A stretch of DNA of 64,000 nt from Ectocarpus siliculosus (taxonomy: Eukaryota; Sar; Phaeophyceae; Ectocarpales; Ectocarpaceae), in the NCBI GenBank assembly GCA_000310025.1, contig FN649728.1, positions 475,391-539,390 of the forward strand, given 5' to 3'. The notes below the pieces were generated by a model, which was not told the origin of the DNA, did not search any database, and was given only the letters and a program-made list of their open reading frames with translations. Shown here piece after piece: positions 1-12,291 of this stretch. The position numbers were made by a program, and so were the translations under genes. Position 1 is the first letter of the stretch. The number at the start of each line of letters is the position of its first letter.

Positions 1-1653
1 GGTGTCCCATGGGCGATTTCGCAAAACTATCAGTAGTGTGGGAGATTGGTCACGTATGGATGCTGCAGTTTTCGCTATGAGGAAAGGACCAATCAACAAG
101 AACCTGTGACCATTCTGCATCTTGATTCTCTACACCGTAACCATCTGTTGAACGAGCGTGGCAATTGGTGCACCCTATTTCTGTAGTGGCAATCTTCCCA
201 AAACTTGCAAATTTCACACGCTGAAACGTCGTATTGGCTAAATATGGGCAATAAACACAACAATGTTGGCAAAATGAAACTCAGAGCATACTAAAGTCAA
301 CATGTGCGGGTCGCTAGTATCTCTGCATCATGACAAACGTATATGGATGCCGGTGAGGTCGGGTGCGTGTGCCGCGATGATGTGTTCACGGCAGATTGGA
401 CCACGTGGGCTACCTTTCGCACCGAATTCGACTGTATGCCAGCAATACGACTGTGCGCCAGCTGGACAACGACGGGGAACACCGCTGTGCCGTTGGTTCG
501 TTCTCTTCCCTGTCGGCAATAAAAGTAAGTTATTCGTCTACAGCAGTTTTTTGGGGTCCGCGACACTGTGATGAGCAAGTTGCCGTTGCAAAACACAAAT
601 GCACGCATTCCGGCGCATTCTGATGGGTAGGCCGTTCTCAAATCTGTATTGGCTCTAAAGTAACGGTACACCTGTCGGTTCTTGACGAAATGACAAGATG
701 AGTCCGTCCCCATTTCCATTCTCAAGCCTGAAACAATAAGCAACAAGAAAAAAACAGCTTGGGATTAGCAACGCCGACGATATTCGTCGGCTTGCTTTCA
801 ACAATCTCTATATAGTCTCAGTTTTTTTTACTCCGACAGGAGAGTGTAAATCTGCAACCTCTAGAGCCAGACGGTTTTGCTAGACGCACGCAGTAGACCT
901 CCCCAAACTACCGATTGGCAAAGACCATTCAAGGGTATTGCACGCGCACATAGAAGTATCTGGTACCTCGTTGGGCACCGATGGTTTGGCTGAAGGTCGA
1001 ACATGCAGTAGACCTTCTCTATAGCCCGAACGGTGAAGGCCATTTAACGTGTACACGCATCTACAGGTACCTATTATCCGCTGAAACGTTACCCACTTCA
1101 GGAATCAGGCCAGCCGTCTCTACTTCTATCTTCGAGATGCGCTTGCAACACCACGGATGTTGGCAGATCAAGAATGCGAAGAAGATGCCTTCGATGCTTC
1201 CGTGAGCTCCTCCAAGCAGTCCTTACACACCCATTCATTGTTTCCGACTTTAGTCCTCCGCAGCTGCGTTGTCAAGCCGGGTACATCAGAACATACGAGC
1301 GAAACAGTAGACCGAGGTGGAGAAAATCAAGAAGGACGAAGGACACGGTCAAATTTCGCGAGAGGGGCACCAAGAGGGAGACAAACGCAGAAACGTTTGT
1401 ACGGTCAACGTTCACGGGACTGGGGTGGCAAGGAACCGACACGATGCTACCACCTCTCGGACCAGCTATCATCCTGGCCGTTTCTCCCTCGACGAAGCAC
1501 TGATTACCAACAACTGTTCTAGATTCTTCCAATTTTCGACAATCCGCATCCGTTGTCAATGGGGTCATTCTTTCCTACGTTCTTGGTTCGACGGTGTGGT
1601 TGGCACACAGTTCACACCAGAGTTAGTATTTGAGCTCTTGCGATTCGCATAAT
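1..1653. other. No gene recognised
   Basis: This left-edge stretch has only short, overlapping open frames on both strands with no family motif and no convincing splice-bounded exon. It lies downstream of the minus-strand C1-domain gene and may include its 3' untranslated region. I looked on the minus strand for a diacylglycerol-kinase catalytic domain, since an upstream C1 finger might suggest one, and found no GGDGT-like block. Confidence 0.5.
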
Positions 1654-3132
1654 TTATTTTCGCTCGCGACCAGACAAGGTGGCGACGACACGACAAGAAG
1701 AGGATATATCTTGCACCAGGGCATTGGTTCTGTCTCCGACCTGGTTCCGATCTACGGACTCGGGTTCCTTCTCTTCTTCAATCTGCCGTACCGCCTCCTC
1801 GCAGAGGCTCCCCACAAGCGCCTGCAAGGGTAAATGGAGCGGTACGAAGGTCCATGCGAAAGTAGTCGATCAGAGAGCATCACCCCGTAGCAGCAAGTGA
1901 TGCGCTGGTGTTGTACATCAGGCACGGGTTGGTTTTCCTCCTGTCAAACCGTGTTCACTTTGAGAGAACCAAGGCCAATTCCTGAGTGCAGAACAGCCCT
2001 CGGCCGAGAGCAAGCCGGAACCGAGATGAGCCCCGGCACGTTATTTAGTGCGCTCTATGTGGTTGGTAACAGTATGAGTAATGGGCCAAAGATTGGTTTG
2101 GGAATCAAGTGACAGCAGGCCAATATGGATGTGAAATGAAGAACGATTTCGAATCCGTTGACCAGGTGTTAGGGCGCATCAGGTTTGTCTCCGAAGCACG
2201 CGCGCCGATGCGCCCACACCCACATTCTCTCTCGTGAATTTCCGAGACACTCCGGTGATGAACATATTTTCAAAATCGCCGTTTAACATCCCACTTTACT
2301 CAGTACCCACCAGACCGCTTGGGAGGTTGCGTTCTTGTGGAGATTATACAAAAGGTCGGCAGTATATCCATGACCGGACCGGGGGTCCCGGTGGGCGCTG
2401 TACCTGGAGATTCGAGGAGTGGCAGCTCCTGTGCGCCACAGAGTTGCAGACGAAGCACCCCAGAAAGTTATTCCCGATGGACACGAGTCGGTCGCAGTAC
2501 CCGCAGAAGGCGTTCCGATCCCACACCGCTTTCCAAGGGTGATGTGATCGGTAGACACAGTCAGCAATGACATTCTCCTCGGAAACGCGTTGAGTTAAGT
2601 CGGACGGTGTGGCGTGAAGCCCCTTGATGGCTCTCAAGCTGATTTCGGCGTGCGGGGACGAAGATGGCGAAGCATCACATGGAGGGGGAGGGGGGTGACA
2701 TTGCGTGTACAAGAGAGTTCTTGATATCAACGTATAAAAAGGTTACGCTGAGAGATGCTGAAGAGACAGGGGGGGGTTGTAGAACGCCTGGTTTGGCCCG
2801 CATGTCCATCAATAAATTTGCTCATCGATGTTCCAATTCTCACACCTCTTGCCGGACGAATGCCCTGAGAAGCCATGGAAGGCCATACATTTCAGAGAAG
2901 ACGTGTCCATGGTCTCTGTCTCGGCTCGCAGCTTCGAGCGGAGCAACTGTTTCAATCTAGCCCTCCTCCATAGAACGGCAGGGCGTCGTTCAGACTTTTG
3001 CTCTTCTTCCTCACCCTCTCCGTCGTCCTCCCCTGTTGGGACTTCGCGTCGGAGTCTCCTTAGCAGGGTAAAGCGGGCACAGGTAATATGCGAGGCCACA
3101 AAATGGTGGGCAACAAAAACAGCAGTGTACAT
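1654..3132 (-). CDS. Small C1 zinc-finger (phorbol ester/DAG-type) membrane protein, tentative 3-exon model
   Basis: Exons, in transcript order: 3132-3015, 2630-2404 and 1821-1654. Phases 1 and 0 agree and give 170 residues. The first exon starts MYTAVFVAHHF, a short hydrophobic stretch that could be a signal anchor. It then becomes basic (RLRRE) and acidic (EDDGE). The middle exon carries the diagnostic block: a His in HPW, then FCGYC, then CFVC, then HRSC. This is the H-x11-C-x2-C...C-x2-C-x4-H-x2-C spacing of a C1 domain, and it ends at a clean donor (CAG|gtacag). The last exon follows a pyrimidine-rich acceptor, is helical and charged (CEEAVRQIEEEKEPES) and ends at TAA. C1 domains bind diacylglycerol or act as protein-protein zinc fingers. 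No kinase or other catalytic domain is visible, so the role is unknown. The finger itself is solid; the acceptor of exon 2 and the start codon are the weak points. Confidence 0.48.
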
Positions 3133-4812
3133 CGCATAGAGATGAGGGGGACAGGAGCACTGTCGCCACCGCTGCAAGTTTTTCTGTGGGACCTTAGTCG
3201 TGGGGGGCACCGCAAAGGCTGTTTCGGTGTTCCGCTGTCTTTGCCGCAAAGTTAAAACAAAAACAGACGTATTCGGCGTTACCCTGAAGCCATGTCGCTC
3301 CCCGCGTGGGCAATCAGCGCAGAGGACGACTGCGAGAGGTGGCAAATCTCAACCTGTCGCCTCCGATCTTCATCCTTGCTATCATCCGACCGTGCCTGCG
3401 TCACGCCGTGACACGAGGAAATGACGGGAGATGGGAGACTTGCGTTCAACGTGCGGTGCAGCTCAGGCATATGCTGCTTCAATGACGGCATTTTGGTTTC
3501 ACCAATGACTACGTCTCTCGTGTTGTTTCCGTCTTCACGTGCGTTGAGTGGTGGGGCTACGGTTTCACTGTTGTTGTTGCACAGACGATTCGAAAAAAAA
3601 AATGTACGGAGGTGAAAAGAACTCCTGTACACGAAAGCTTCCGGGGCTGAGCAGGATTCCCCAATAGCGCGTTGTTTGCCCCGGGAGGAGACCTTTGCGT
3701 AAAGCAGCAACACCGCCTGGGATAAACAACAAGACCATCCTGCGCGGAAACCTGTAGTCGACAATTTATTCTTCGAACTTATTTTCAGTGCCTGACCACC
3801 TGCAGCCATCGACACACTGCATGAACGGCAGATCAATCCTCACAGAGACATCCAATCTAGCACGAAATTCCCATTTCCTGCTCTCGGTTGCGTCATCTCC
3901 TGAGCTTGTCTGTCCAAACTGGGAGTTTTCCGTTGGCTGGTGTGGCGCTACCGTTACATGCACCCCTGGCTCTTGGCCTGTTGAACACGATATTTCCATC
4001 AGGCTTGAAACACGACGAGACGCCGAAAACCAAGTCGCAACAATCAATCGCCGCTGGGACGTACTGTAGTCTTCGTGCTACGTGCTACGTGGCCCAACCC
4101 TTCATCGTTTTGCTCGAAATGCGTCTCACCAGGCGAAGCTGCTGCCACACTCGACTGCGGAGAGTATCCTCCTCCCCCGACGAGCAAAAATTTGGTGGTC
4201 CATGGTCTAAATGCATGATTCCATGCACAAAGCAGCACAGTCGAGGGTTCTTGATGCCGGATGGATCGGCGAATGCCTGCTCGTCTCACACAGAGCTCTT
4301 TCTATGCTGTGACTTTCTGAATTATTAGCAAGAGAAGCACCGCCAACGCTCCACACATTGGACTGCCTGACGTTCCGGAGCAGAAAAACCCATGCATAAC
4401 GAAAGTAGACAAGCCGGTGGTAGTTGCGCCGCACCTGCCCCGAACCGTCACGTGTAGGTGGTTTGGCCTCGTCCGGCTCTATTTTTTTTGCTCTGCCCTC
4501 TGCCCGCTGCCCATCGTCCGTCACCAGTCACCAGATTGACAAACTCGGCCCCCGCAGCTCGGCCCCGGTGTCACAGACGAAGTGGAGCGAAGCACATCAC
4601 AGCGGATACGGTTGACCAGGACAAATCATGTGGATTGTGCGAAGTGGCATGGTAGTCTAGCTGTTTTCGGTGGATTTGGTGAAAGTGGACGCTTGAGGGC
4701 TGCAGTTCCCTGGCTCCAGCGGGGTTGTCTGGTACACAGGGCGTTTAGGCGACGGAGGTGTTTCACAGGGCAGAGAAAACCCTCCTGTGGACCCTGTGGT
4801 GTGGTGTGGGCA
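3133..4812. other. Intergenic, no gene recognised
   Basis: This spacer separates two divergently transcribed genes, the C1-finger gene to the left and the EF-hand gene to the right. It should therefore hold both promoters. Several short open frames overlap on both strands, but none has a domain or a coherent pair of splice sites. No clear TATA box could be assigned. Confidence 0.4.
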
Positions 4813-7800
4813 ATGTCTTTATCACAGGAGGAGATAGATGCCTGCCAGGAAGCTTTTCGAGAGGTGGACGTGGGCAGGCGGGGGAACATCAACGTGTGGG
4901 AGCTCCGCATCGTTCTCCAGGGTAAGTGCCCCCCTTACGTCCCACAACGAACGAATTTGAGCGAACGCCAGCTTTCTGAGCACAACAAGAGTGGGATGCG
5001 GCACAAGATAGGGAGACCTGCTCGCGTAGAGCGCTCACCCTCTTGGTGCGACGAGCCACTCGGAGTAACTCGGGAGGGGGTCAACACTGCCGCATCAATA
5101 CTATCACCACAGCCACTTTGGAGGCGGAATTCGAAGCACCTTCGGAAATCTTGCCGATGCTACACACTCCTACACGGAGGCGGTGCACACGAACACTTAC
5201 GGCCCTAGGACACATGGAAGAGTACAACTGTTCTACTGCGCATTATGCGGATGGGTGGATGACGAAGAAGACGAGGAATCGGTTGTTGTCTACATATGTA
5301 CCGGTACTGCGGCAGAAAAGTGTGAACTGCGAGTAAACCAATAAATCCAAACGTTTGACACTTGCTGGCCCAACACTCGCAGCCGCTGGCCCCAATCCCC
5401 AGCGGGTCGCCCAAGAAAAATTGAGGCTTACGGTAGGTTTTGCTATGTACACAGTTCAAGAAATGGGGCCTGTTACGTAGTACAGAACGCGCAGCAATCA
5501 AAGAGGCCTCAAACCTTTCATCCCGCAGCAGCAACCTTCGGCAGCACGGTAACAGCAGCCCTGAAGCCTTCAGCAGGCTTGCCAATGCCTCGTGATGCCC
5601 ATGAACTTCCGCCCTCTGGAATGATTCCAAGGCACGCTCTCCAGTATCGTCTGTAGCCCTCCTTTTGGTAGCTTGTGGAGCAAGTCGGAACTTGATCGAA
5701 ATTCGTGCGCGTACTATAGTCTACGCCACAGACCCTGACGCAGTTTCTGAGATGCGCAGCATGTGTGGGTCGGGCTTTACATCGGCCGATGGAGCAAGCC
5801 TAAACGAAGTAGTGAATGGCAGCGGATGAGAGTTCCGCTGACGTTCGTTCGGGCTCAGGTCAACTCCAACTACGAACAGACATCCCCAGCTTTCGCTGCC
5901 CTCGCCGCTGCCTTTCATCGTATTGGGTACATGAGACTCGAGTGATGTGCATCATGTTTTTGGGTCCACCCAAGCAGACAGAGTTTCCCTTCCTTGCACC
6001 GCGGATCCATCGAGACAAAAAAAAAAAATGCAATCTCATGGCTCGTTGTTGCCATCGAGGATTGGCAATGTGACGTCGGAGATGCTGCACTAAAGCTCCG
6101 GCCTACTCGCCCTCGAACTCTTCGACCCGCCCTGTAGAAAACCTACGTACCTTGTTGGGCAAAGGTTTGGAGAGGTACCGAAACAATTTTGGATCAAAAG
6201 CTTTGCGAAACGAAGGGTAACACCCGATGGGTGAGACTGAAAACAGGTGTGGGATTCCGGAATGATGACATTGGTTACTTCCCTATGAGTCGACCTGGGA
6301 CGGGAAATTTCCCTCTTGTGAGGGATTGAAGCTGCGAGCATGCTCCCAGCAAGAACTGGGCAAACATCTAAACCACCCCCATGCTCTTCTACCTTTTCAT
6401 GGTGTGCAGTATTCACCGAATCGATGGATAGATAGAGGTTTGCCTGCCACGCACTACCACAAGAGCAACACGTCGGGGCAACGGCCATTTTTCATCTTGC
6501 CTCGCTGAGCCTCGTCACGCACCAGCTCCTTAAGCACTCGCTGCCTTGCTAAAATCAAACAAAATAAAATCAAACAAAACAAACTGGGGCACGCCCATTT
6601 GTAATGCGATAAACTCCGCCGAGACGATGCTAAGCTGCAGTCTCTGTTGGGCCAGAACGGGCGCGGAAAGGGCCAAGAGCGATACAGCCAGAGGTATCTA
6701 GTCTACTGGAAATGTTTTCGTTCCTTCGTCCAGGACATTTCCATCTCTTTATTGTTCCCGTGGGAATCTTCTACACCTCTCATGCTTGGAGAACCTTCTA
6801 ACGACTCGCAACCCTGCCCTGCCCTGCCCTTGTTCTCCTTCGTCACGCCGCCACACGTGGCCGGCGCCGCTGAAAACGGACGGGATATCCTCCCGGGGCA
6901 AAACCGCAGAGCTCGGGCAGAACCCCACCGACAAGGAGTTTTTCGAGGTGGTTAGCACGGTGGACCGGGAGATGAAGGGCCTCATCGGTAAGAGTTAATG
7001 TTTTGTTTTCACGGTGGTTCTGGCACACTCATTCCAGCCAAGTGACGCTCTGCGGGCCACGCAAATGGTGGTCGGTTCATCCATTTGGTTTTTGGCGGGT
7101 GTGCGGACTGTTGTCTGTCGATAGAGATGCGTTCGTTGTGTAATAATGGATGAAGAAAAAAAAACATGAGGTGCTCTCCTGGCAAGCCGGCGGTGGTCGG
7201 TTCATCCATCCGCGTTTTTGTCAGAGAGTTCCCCCCGGGAACCTAGGTTGCAGCGGTTTGGTTGAGATGGTCGGCTACTGTGCTGCCGTATCACCAAATA
7301 GCTTGCAAAAAGGCGGACGAGTTCCATTATGGATTGTCGGGACGTCAGGGTGCAGGCTGAATCAGGCGTGGGGTACGGGCACTGCTGTCTGCTTGCATGT
7401 TGATTGGCTGCTGGGCACCCCAGTTTCCGAGGAGTAGTTGAAACAACCACCAGCGATTGTCGGAACACGTGACAACAGACGTCACCGAAAAGTACTAGCA
7501 GCACCGGCACAAGCACACACGTTATCGACTCTTCACTATCAACAGGGTAGATATGCCTTCGCGCTTTCCCCAGCAGCCTTCGACGGGAGCAACAGGGCAA
7601 GCATTGCGTGGCCTGTTCTCGGGTAGGCGCGCCTCTATGCAATCTTTGGCCGCGGCTCGCGGTATTGGCTTGCCTGCGGGTGGGGGAGTCAGCGTTCAAT
7701 CTCAGATACTCTCTGTACCCGAATGTCGGGGGGGGAAGTATTTCGCGGACGAGTATTGTAGGCTGCCGGCACATCACTCTTTGTTTCAAGGTGACATTGC

Positions 7801-9696
7801 ATTGTCTCATGATGCCGTTCGTGAGCTTCATGCGCCCGGTGTGGGTCGAGTTGCGACGATAATGGAAAGGAATGCCCACACCAGTCTGCGGATACGATAT
7901 GGACGCATATCTGTAAGGATAGTGCCGTAATCCCTCGGAGCTATATCAGGACTGGAAATCGGTAATCAGGTCGGGTGGATAAGAGGCTTATTTTTTCTTT
8001 TATTTTTCAAGGGGAAGGTCGACAGTAGCACCACCCCCTGAAGGCCTCGGAGTTATTCTAATGGTGGACGTTGGCCGAACGCGGTGGACGAGCACGTATT
8101 TGAGCGACAGCAGTCGGCGCCAAAACTTCAGGCTGTTCGACTTTACACACCAGGGCGCCCTCTTGGTTCCAATTTTTGTAACTAGTCCAGCGGCGTCCGT
8201 AGATTTCAGCTCAATTGTCGATGGGAATTCCTTATAGCCTGTGCTAACATGGCCACTAATGGCACGCGTTTGTGTATGTGTGTTGCTGAAGGGTACGAAG
8301 ACCCGCTCCCTTTTTCGTACCGTTTGTTATCCAGCCCATCGTCAATGGTCCCCACAGCTTCATGGATGGTCAGGTCCCAACTCCTTCTATTATCCTTGTT
8401 CGTTCTCGCTGTCGGAGTCGGAGACATCCATTGCTTCCATTCGTCTGGTCGGATGGAACGCTCTCACAGCACCACACTCCCTCCCTCATTGCGACGGCAG
8501 TCTAAACTCCTCCCGCGTTTCCATTGCCTCGTTTACCTGGCCCAGACTTCACCTCCTTTTTGAAGATTGTCGCCAGCCAGAAGAGCGTCCGGAGCATCTG
8601 GTCTGGCGACAGCGGAGATTTAGGTGCGCATCAATGCCATCGGTCTGCGAGCCTTGATTGAAAGGGTCAGGCAGGGGTGTTGGGTTGACAGGGTATCTGA
8701 ACCGGTTGCACTGGGATAATGACGTTCATAATCGGCGTAGATTCAGAGCCGTTTGGTGCTAGAATCGCATATTACCGGCTCAACACCACTACCCACCAGC
8801 AACAACAACAATCACAATCACAACCACCATATTTCCACTGCCATAACGACAACACCAACAATGAAAGAAATTGTACCGTACCAGCACCAATATGTCCTGG
8901 GCACTCGCGTGTATGGGCGCGAACATTCTCTTTCCTGAGCTCCAGAAGAGACTGTGCGTTGGCGTTCGGGAAAACGGCAAACAACAAGTTTCATATGTAA
9001 CTTACTCCGAAATCCTGAGTGGCGGCTACCACGTCGGTCCGCACTAGGTGTTTGGCAGCTGGCTTTCAATTTCAATGAGATTCATTGACGCTCACGGGAG
9101 CTGGGGAGGTACTCCCGCATATTGGTTGGTTTTGGTTTTCTTCGGATATGGAATTTCCGAAGGCCATTTACACAACAAGAACTGGGGCACCCCCCTTATG
9201 GCGACGACGACTTGTTTTGATGCTTTTGTGAAAGCCGGGTGAGATGAGACGAGGAGGTTGGCGTGGTCGGATATTACATGTAAGGCCTGGCGCCGTGAAT
9301 AATCTTGATGTGGCACCACATCAGAGCCCTTGTCAGGACCCTTCTCTCAGGTCCGTCGAGTATTTTGACCTGCATGGAGCGACGGTGGTACTGAATACAC
9401 CACTACTTCCTTGATACGAAGGTCTTCTTTTTCTTTTGCCGGTCACGGAATATTGTCCTGATGTCCCATGCACCCCACCCGGTCGCCTCGCTCGCTCTGC
9501 CAAAGTCGACGCCTTCGTGGCTTGCGGTGGAAACCCGGACGAGACTGGGTCCGCGGACGTCGACAAGATCGTCAAGATCGTCAAGACAGACTTCGGCCTG
9601 GACGTCGACATCGAGGCCATCATCGACACACTTGACGTCGACGGGGCGGGACAGCTAGGGTTCGCCCAGTTCAAGGAGATGTTGACGGCCTCGTGA
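4813..9696 (+). CDS. Calmodulin-like EF-hand protein, 151 aa, 4 exons
   Basis: Exons are 4813-4921, 6910-6987, 8546-8623 and 9506-9696. All three introns are phase 1, have good GT/AG ends, and the two middle exons are exactly 78 nt. The protein starts MSLSQEEIDACQEAF, as calmodulin and troponin-C relatives do. It has four EF-hand units, with loops at about residues 19-30, 55-66, 98-109 and 132-143. The helix after loop 1 ends in the family signature LGQNPTDKE. The third and fourth units (VDAFVACGGN, then KTDFGLDVDIE) resemble a conserved group of calmodulin-like proteins found in ciliated eukaryotes. The loops are poor calcium sites: position 12 is Glu only in loop 1 and is Ser, Lys and Gln in loops 2-4. 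Loop 1 also lacks acidic residues at positions 3 and 5. It may work as a structural light chain rather than a calcium switch. The flagellar role is inference from the family. Introns of 0.9-2 kb hold nothing else recognisable. Confidence 0.9.
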
Positions 9697-11012
9697 AGAG
9701 TATAATCGCTCTCGGGGAGCGCTTGGATAGTCGGAAATGTTGAGGGTCGTTTTGGGGACCCCGGCAGCCTTTCCATGGAAGGAAAGCCGTGACTCGTGGA
9801 GCAATGCGTAGGTGAAGCAGGACTGATGTTTTGCGGGGTGTTTCGTGCATAGGGTATGGGATGTCTCGTCGATGCACAAGGGGCCAGGTCGTCGTTTTGC
9901 AGGGCAGGCTGAAAATGAGCGACGTTTGAGGGGTTGTGTTCCAACAGTCAGACTGTATCGGGTGTATGAACGGTATCAATGTTGGATAAGGTGGGACTTT
10001 CGCTACATTGTTCAACAGAGGCTACTGTCCAGGAAGACCTCTAGGAGAAAAAAACAGTTGTATTTCATTCGAAGCAAGGAACACGCTGCAAGTTAAACAA
10101 ATCTAAATCTATCCTTGTGAGGTGTAGTGCAACTGTACACGATGTTTGTATTGTCTTGTGTTGGTTCAAAGTGAACAATCAGTTCGCTGTGGAAGAGAGG
10201 TGCCTTGACATAGACGCTAGATGTTTGAGTTTGCGTCCGGACCCTGCCTGAATGCTGGATAGCAAAACTCGTACGATGGAACGCCCCGTCCAGTACACCC
10301 AATCGGAACACAACTTGCGACGACCAACGCGAATGGACGAAACGTCATATATCCGGAACACAAATGCGAGAAAAATGTAGCTGACGCTCGCCGAAAACTC
10401 GCCGTACAGGCCAAGCCGCAACGAACGGCCCCTAAATTGCTAAATTGTAGCCGACAGTCTTTGGGAGGTGTCGCGGTGGCACGTGACCTAGAGCTTCGCA
10501 TACAACCTTGGGGCAAGAGAGCGGACCACCTGCAACTACCCCCGCACCAGAGGCCGCTATAGGGCGTGTTACGGCACCACCTGTTGGTGAACACGCAGCA
10601 AAAAACGCCTCGACTGGGGGACTCGTGATTGCCCCAACCGAACATACTTACAACTGCATTTCGGCAACCTCCAGACTTGACCGTCATTTTCAAACTGTTT
10701 TCTGCGGTTCGACGACGACACGGACGGAATAAACCGCAAGACGCGGAACTGTCATCTGCAGAATAGGCGGTACATCTCTCGGAACGTCTCTTTTCGTGGG
10801 ATCAGGAAGACCACCAAGATACCGGGGAAGGATAAAACGGGCAGACACGTTCCTATTGGTCAACACCGGCGCCTCCGGAAAGCGGAATCACATTCCAACG
10901 TTTCATTTGCTCTGTACTCATTCGCACGCGCCCCTCTTCTCACAACTATCGCCCACCCGCATCACACCAATATTTCTCAAGTCTTCTTCACAAGCGACTT
11001 ATTTCAAAACTC
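9697..11012. other. Intergenic, no gene recognised
   Basis: Both flanking genes run left to right, so this contains the 3' end of the EF-hand transcript and the promoter of the metallothionein-like gene. Open frames of up to about 200 codons exist on the minus strand but have no motifs, no acceptable exon structure and no third-position GC bias. Just before the next start (about 10,920-11,010) the sequence becomes rich in C and T, as in a 5' leader. Confidence 0.4.
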
Positions 11013-12291
11013 ATGTCGACGGGACTCAAGACAAGACCAAGGGACCTGCGTTAGGTCAAGTTCGACCGCCAGCTTGTCTTGCTTCGCCGTCGTCGTGGTT
11101 TGTGCTGCCTTTGCTCATGCCCCCCCTCATCTCACGCACACCTTCTTTCCTATCACTTCTTTCTCTGCACGTTGATTTTTACCAAGCAAGGCGGCAACCC
11201 TTGCAACTGTGGCACCAAGCGTTCCGCTGGAGGCTGCTCCTACGGGTAAGTATGAAAACATCCACAGCAAATCTGTTGTTTAATGTGGCACTACTACGGT
11301 AATCCCGAAGCAGAATTCACTCAAAACATCTGCGAGGTTCTGTGCACTCTACATAGATTACCTCGATTGTGCTGTTTCATACAAGATCGAAAATATTTAG
11401 GTCTCCCGAGAATACTCCTACGCGGAAACGAGGCCGTCAAGACAGCAAATTTAGTTGTCCTCCACTGCTGGTGATGCTATGCTCTTCCAAGGGGCCACGT
11501 GAAAGACAGATTATTTCATATACGGTTGGTTGTCATATCCTTACTGTCAACCAGTGTCATCTCGTTTCATTTTGCGCTCAGTTTACTGGCGAATGAATAT
11601 ATGCTGCTCCGTTTGGCAATACATTCCTCCAATGAATACATGTTCCGTGATTTCAGGGTGTACTGTTCGTGCGATAATCGCCACGTGTGAAAATAATATG
11701 GTGCTGCCGTTCGAGGCACCCCCTCTTTGATGTGTCTGGAGTCGCCGTTAATCAGACTCGCTGCAACATACGCACCCCAATGCGACCGTATGACAACATG
11801 TGTCCGTATGTGTGCGTATATATTATTTGCACCGACCGCGCTAACCGGCTGACCAATGAAAAGACGCCAGTCTATGTAGTAAGGTTGAAAACCCAAAAAC
11901 ACTTATATCTGCCATGAACTGGCACCCCGTTAGAAGGCACCATGAGGGAGGCTATACTATCCTCCGGATCAAAGACAGAAACGGTAGTAACAGAAGAAAA
12001 CTGCACGCGTCTACCAAAAGGCGTTACCTTGCACTCTAGTTCGTTGTGGAGAGCTATCACAGTATGTGTGTGTGAATGTGACTCACAGCTTCATCCATTC
12101 ATCGTAATCAAACACCCCCGCGTTTCTCCTGGATGTCTTCGGCCAAATACAGTAGTACCTCAAATCATTTTACCCTTCCCCCCAACAGTCCACCGCGGTT
12201 TTGAACTCGTCTTGATTTTCTGTTATTCTGCAAACCTTGCAGCTGTGGCCAGAGTAACTCGTGCTCTTGCACCGGAGGTTGCTACCGATGA
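11013..12291 (+). CDS. Metallothionein-like cysteine-rich peptide, 46 aa, 3 exons
   Basis: Exons are 11013-11049, 11191-11245 and 12243-12291, with matching intron phases 1 and 2. The predicted peptide begins MSTGLKTRPRDL. It then carries seven cysteines in a Gly/Ser-rich background: PCNCG, GGCSYGC, NSCSC and GGCYR before the TGA stop. The C-x-C pairs, small size and lack of aromatic residues (two Tyr only) are typical of metallothioneins, which bind Zn, Cu or Cd through cysteine thiolates. Brown algae are known to have such proteins (Fucus). The second donor (TACGG|gtaagt) and the third exon's acceptor, after a long pyrimidine tract ending TTGCAG, are strong. The first exon is weaker: it rests on a clean ATG after a CT-rich leader and on a gttagg donor. 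With seven cysteines it is at the low end for the family, so another small Cys-rich secreted or structural peptide is possible. Confidence 0.5.

Noticed and set aside
1654-3132. Diacylglycerol kinase
   Set aside because: A membrane-like N terminus and a C1 finger suggested a DGK-epsilon type enzyme, but no kinase catalytic motif lies on the minus strand to the left edge, and the last exon ends in a stop.
3766-4047. Minus-strand 93-codon frame with fairly protein-like text (REFRARLDV region)
   Set aside because: No acceptor or donor pair links it to either neighbour, and the plus strand is equally open over the same bases.
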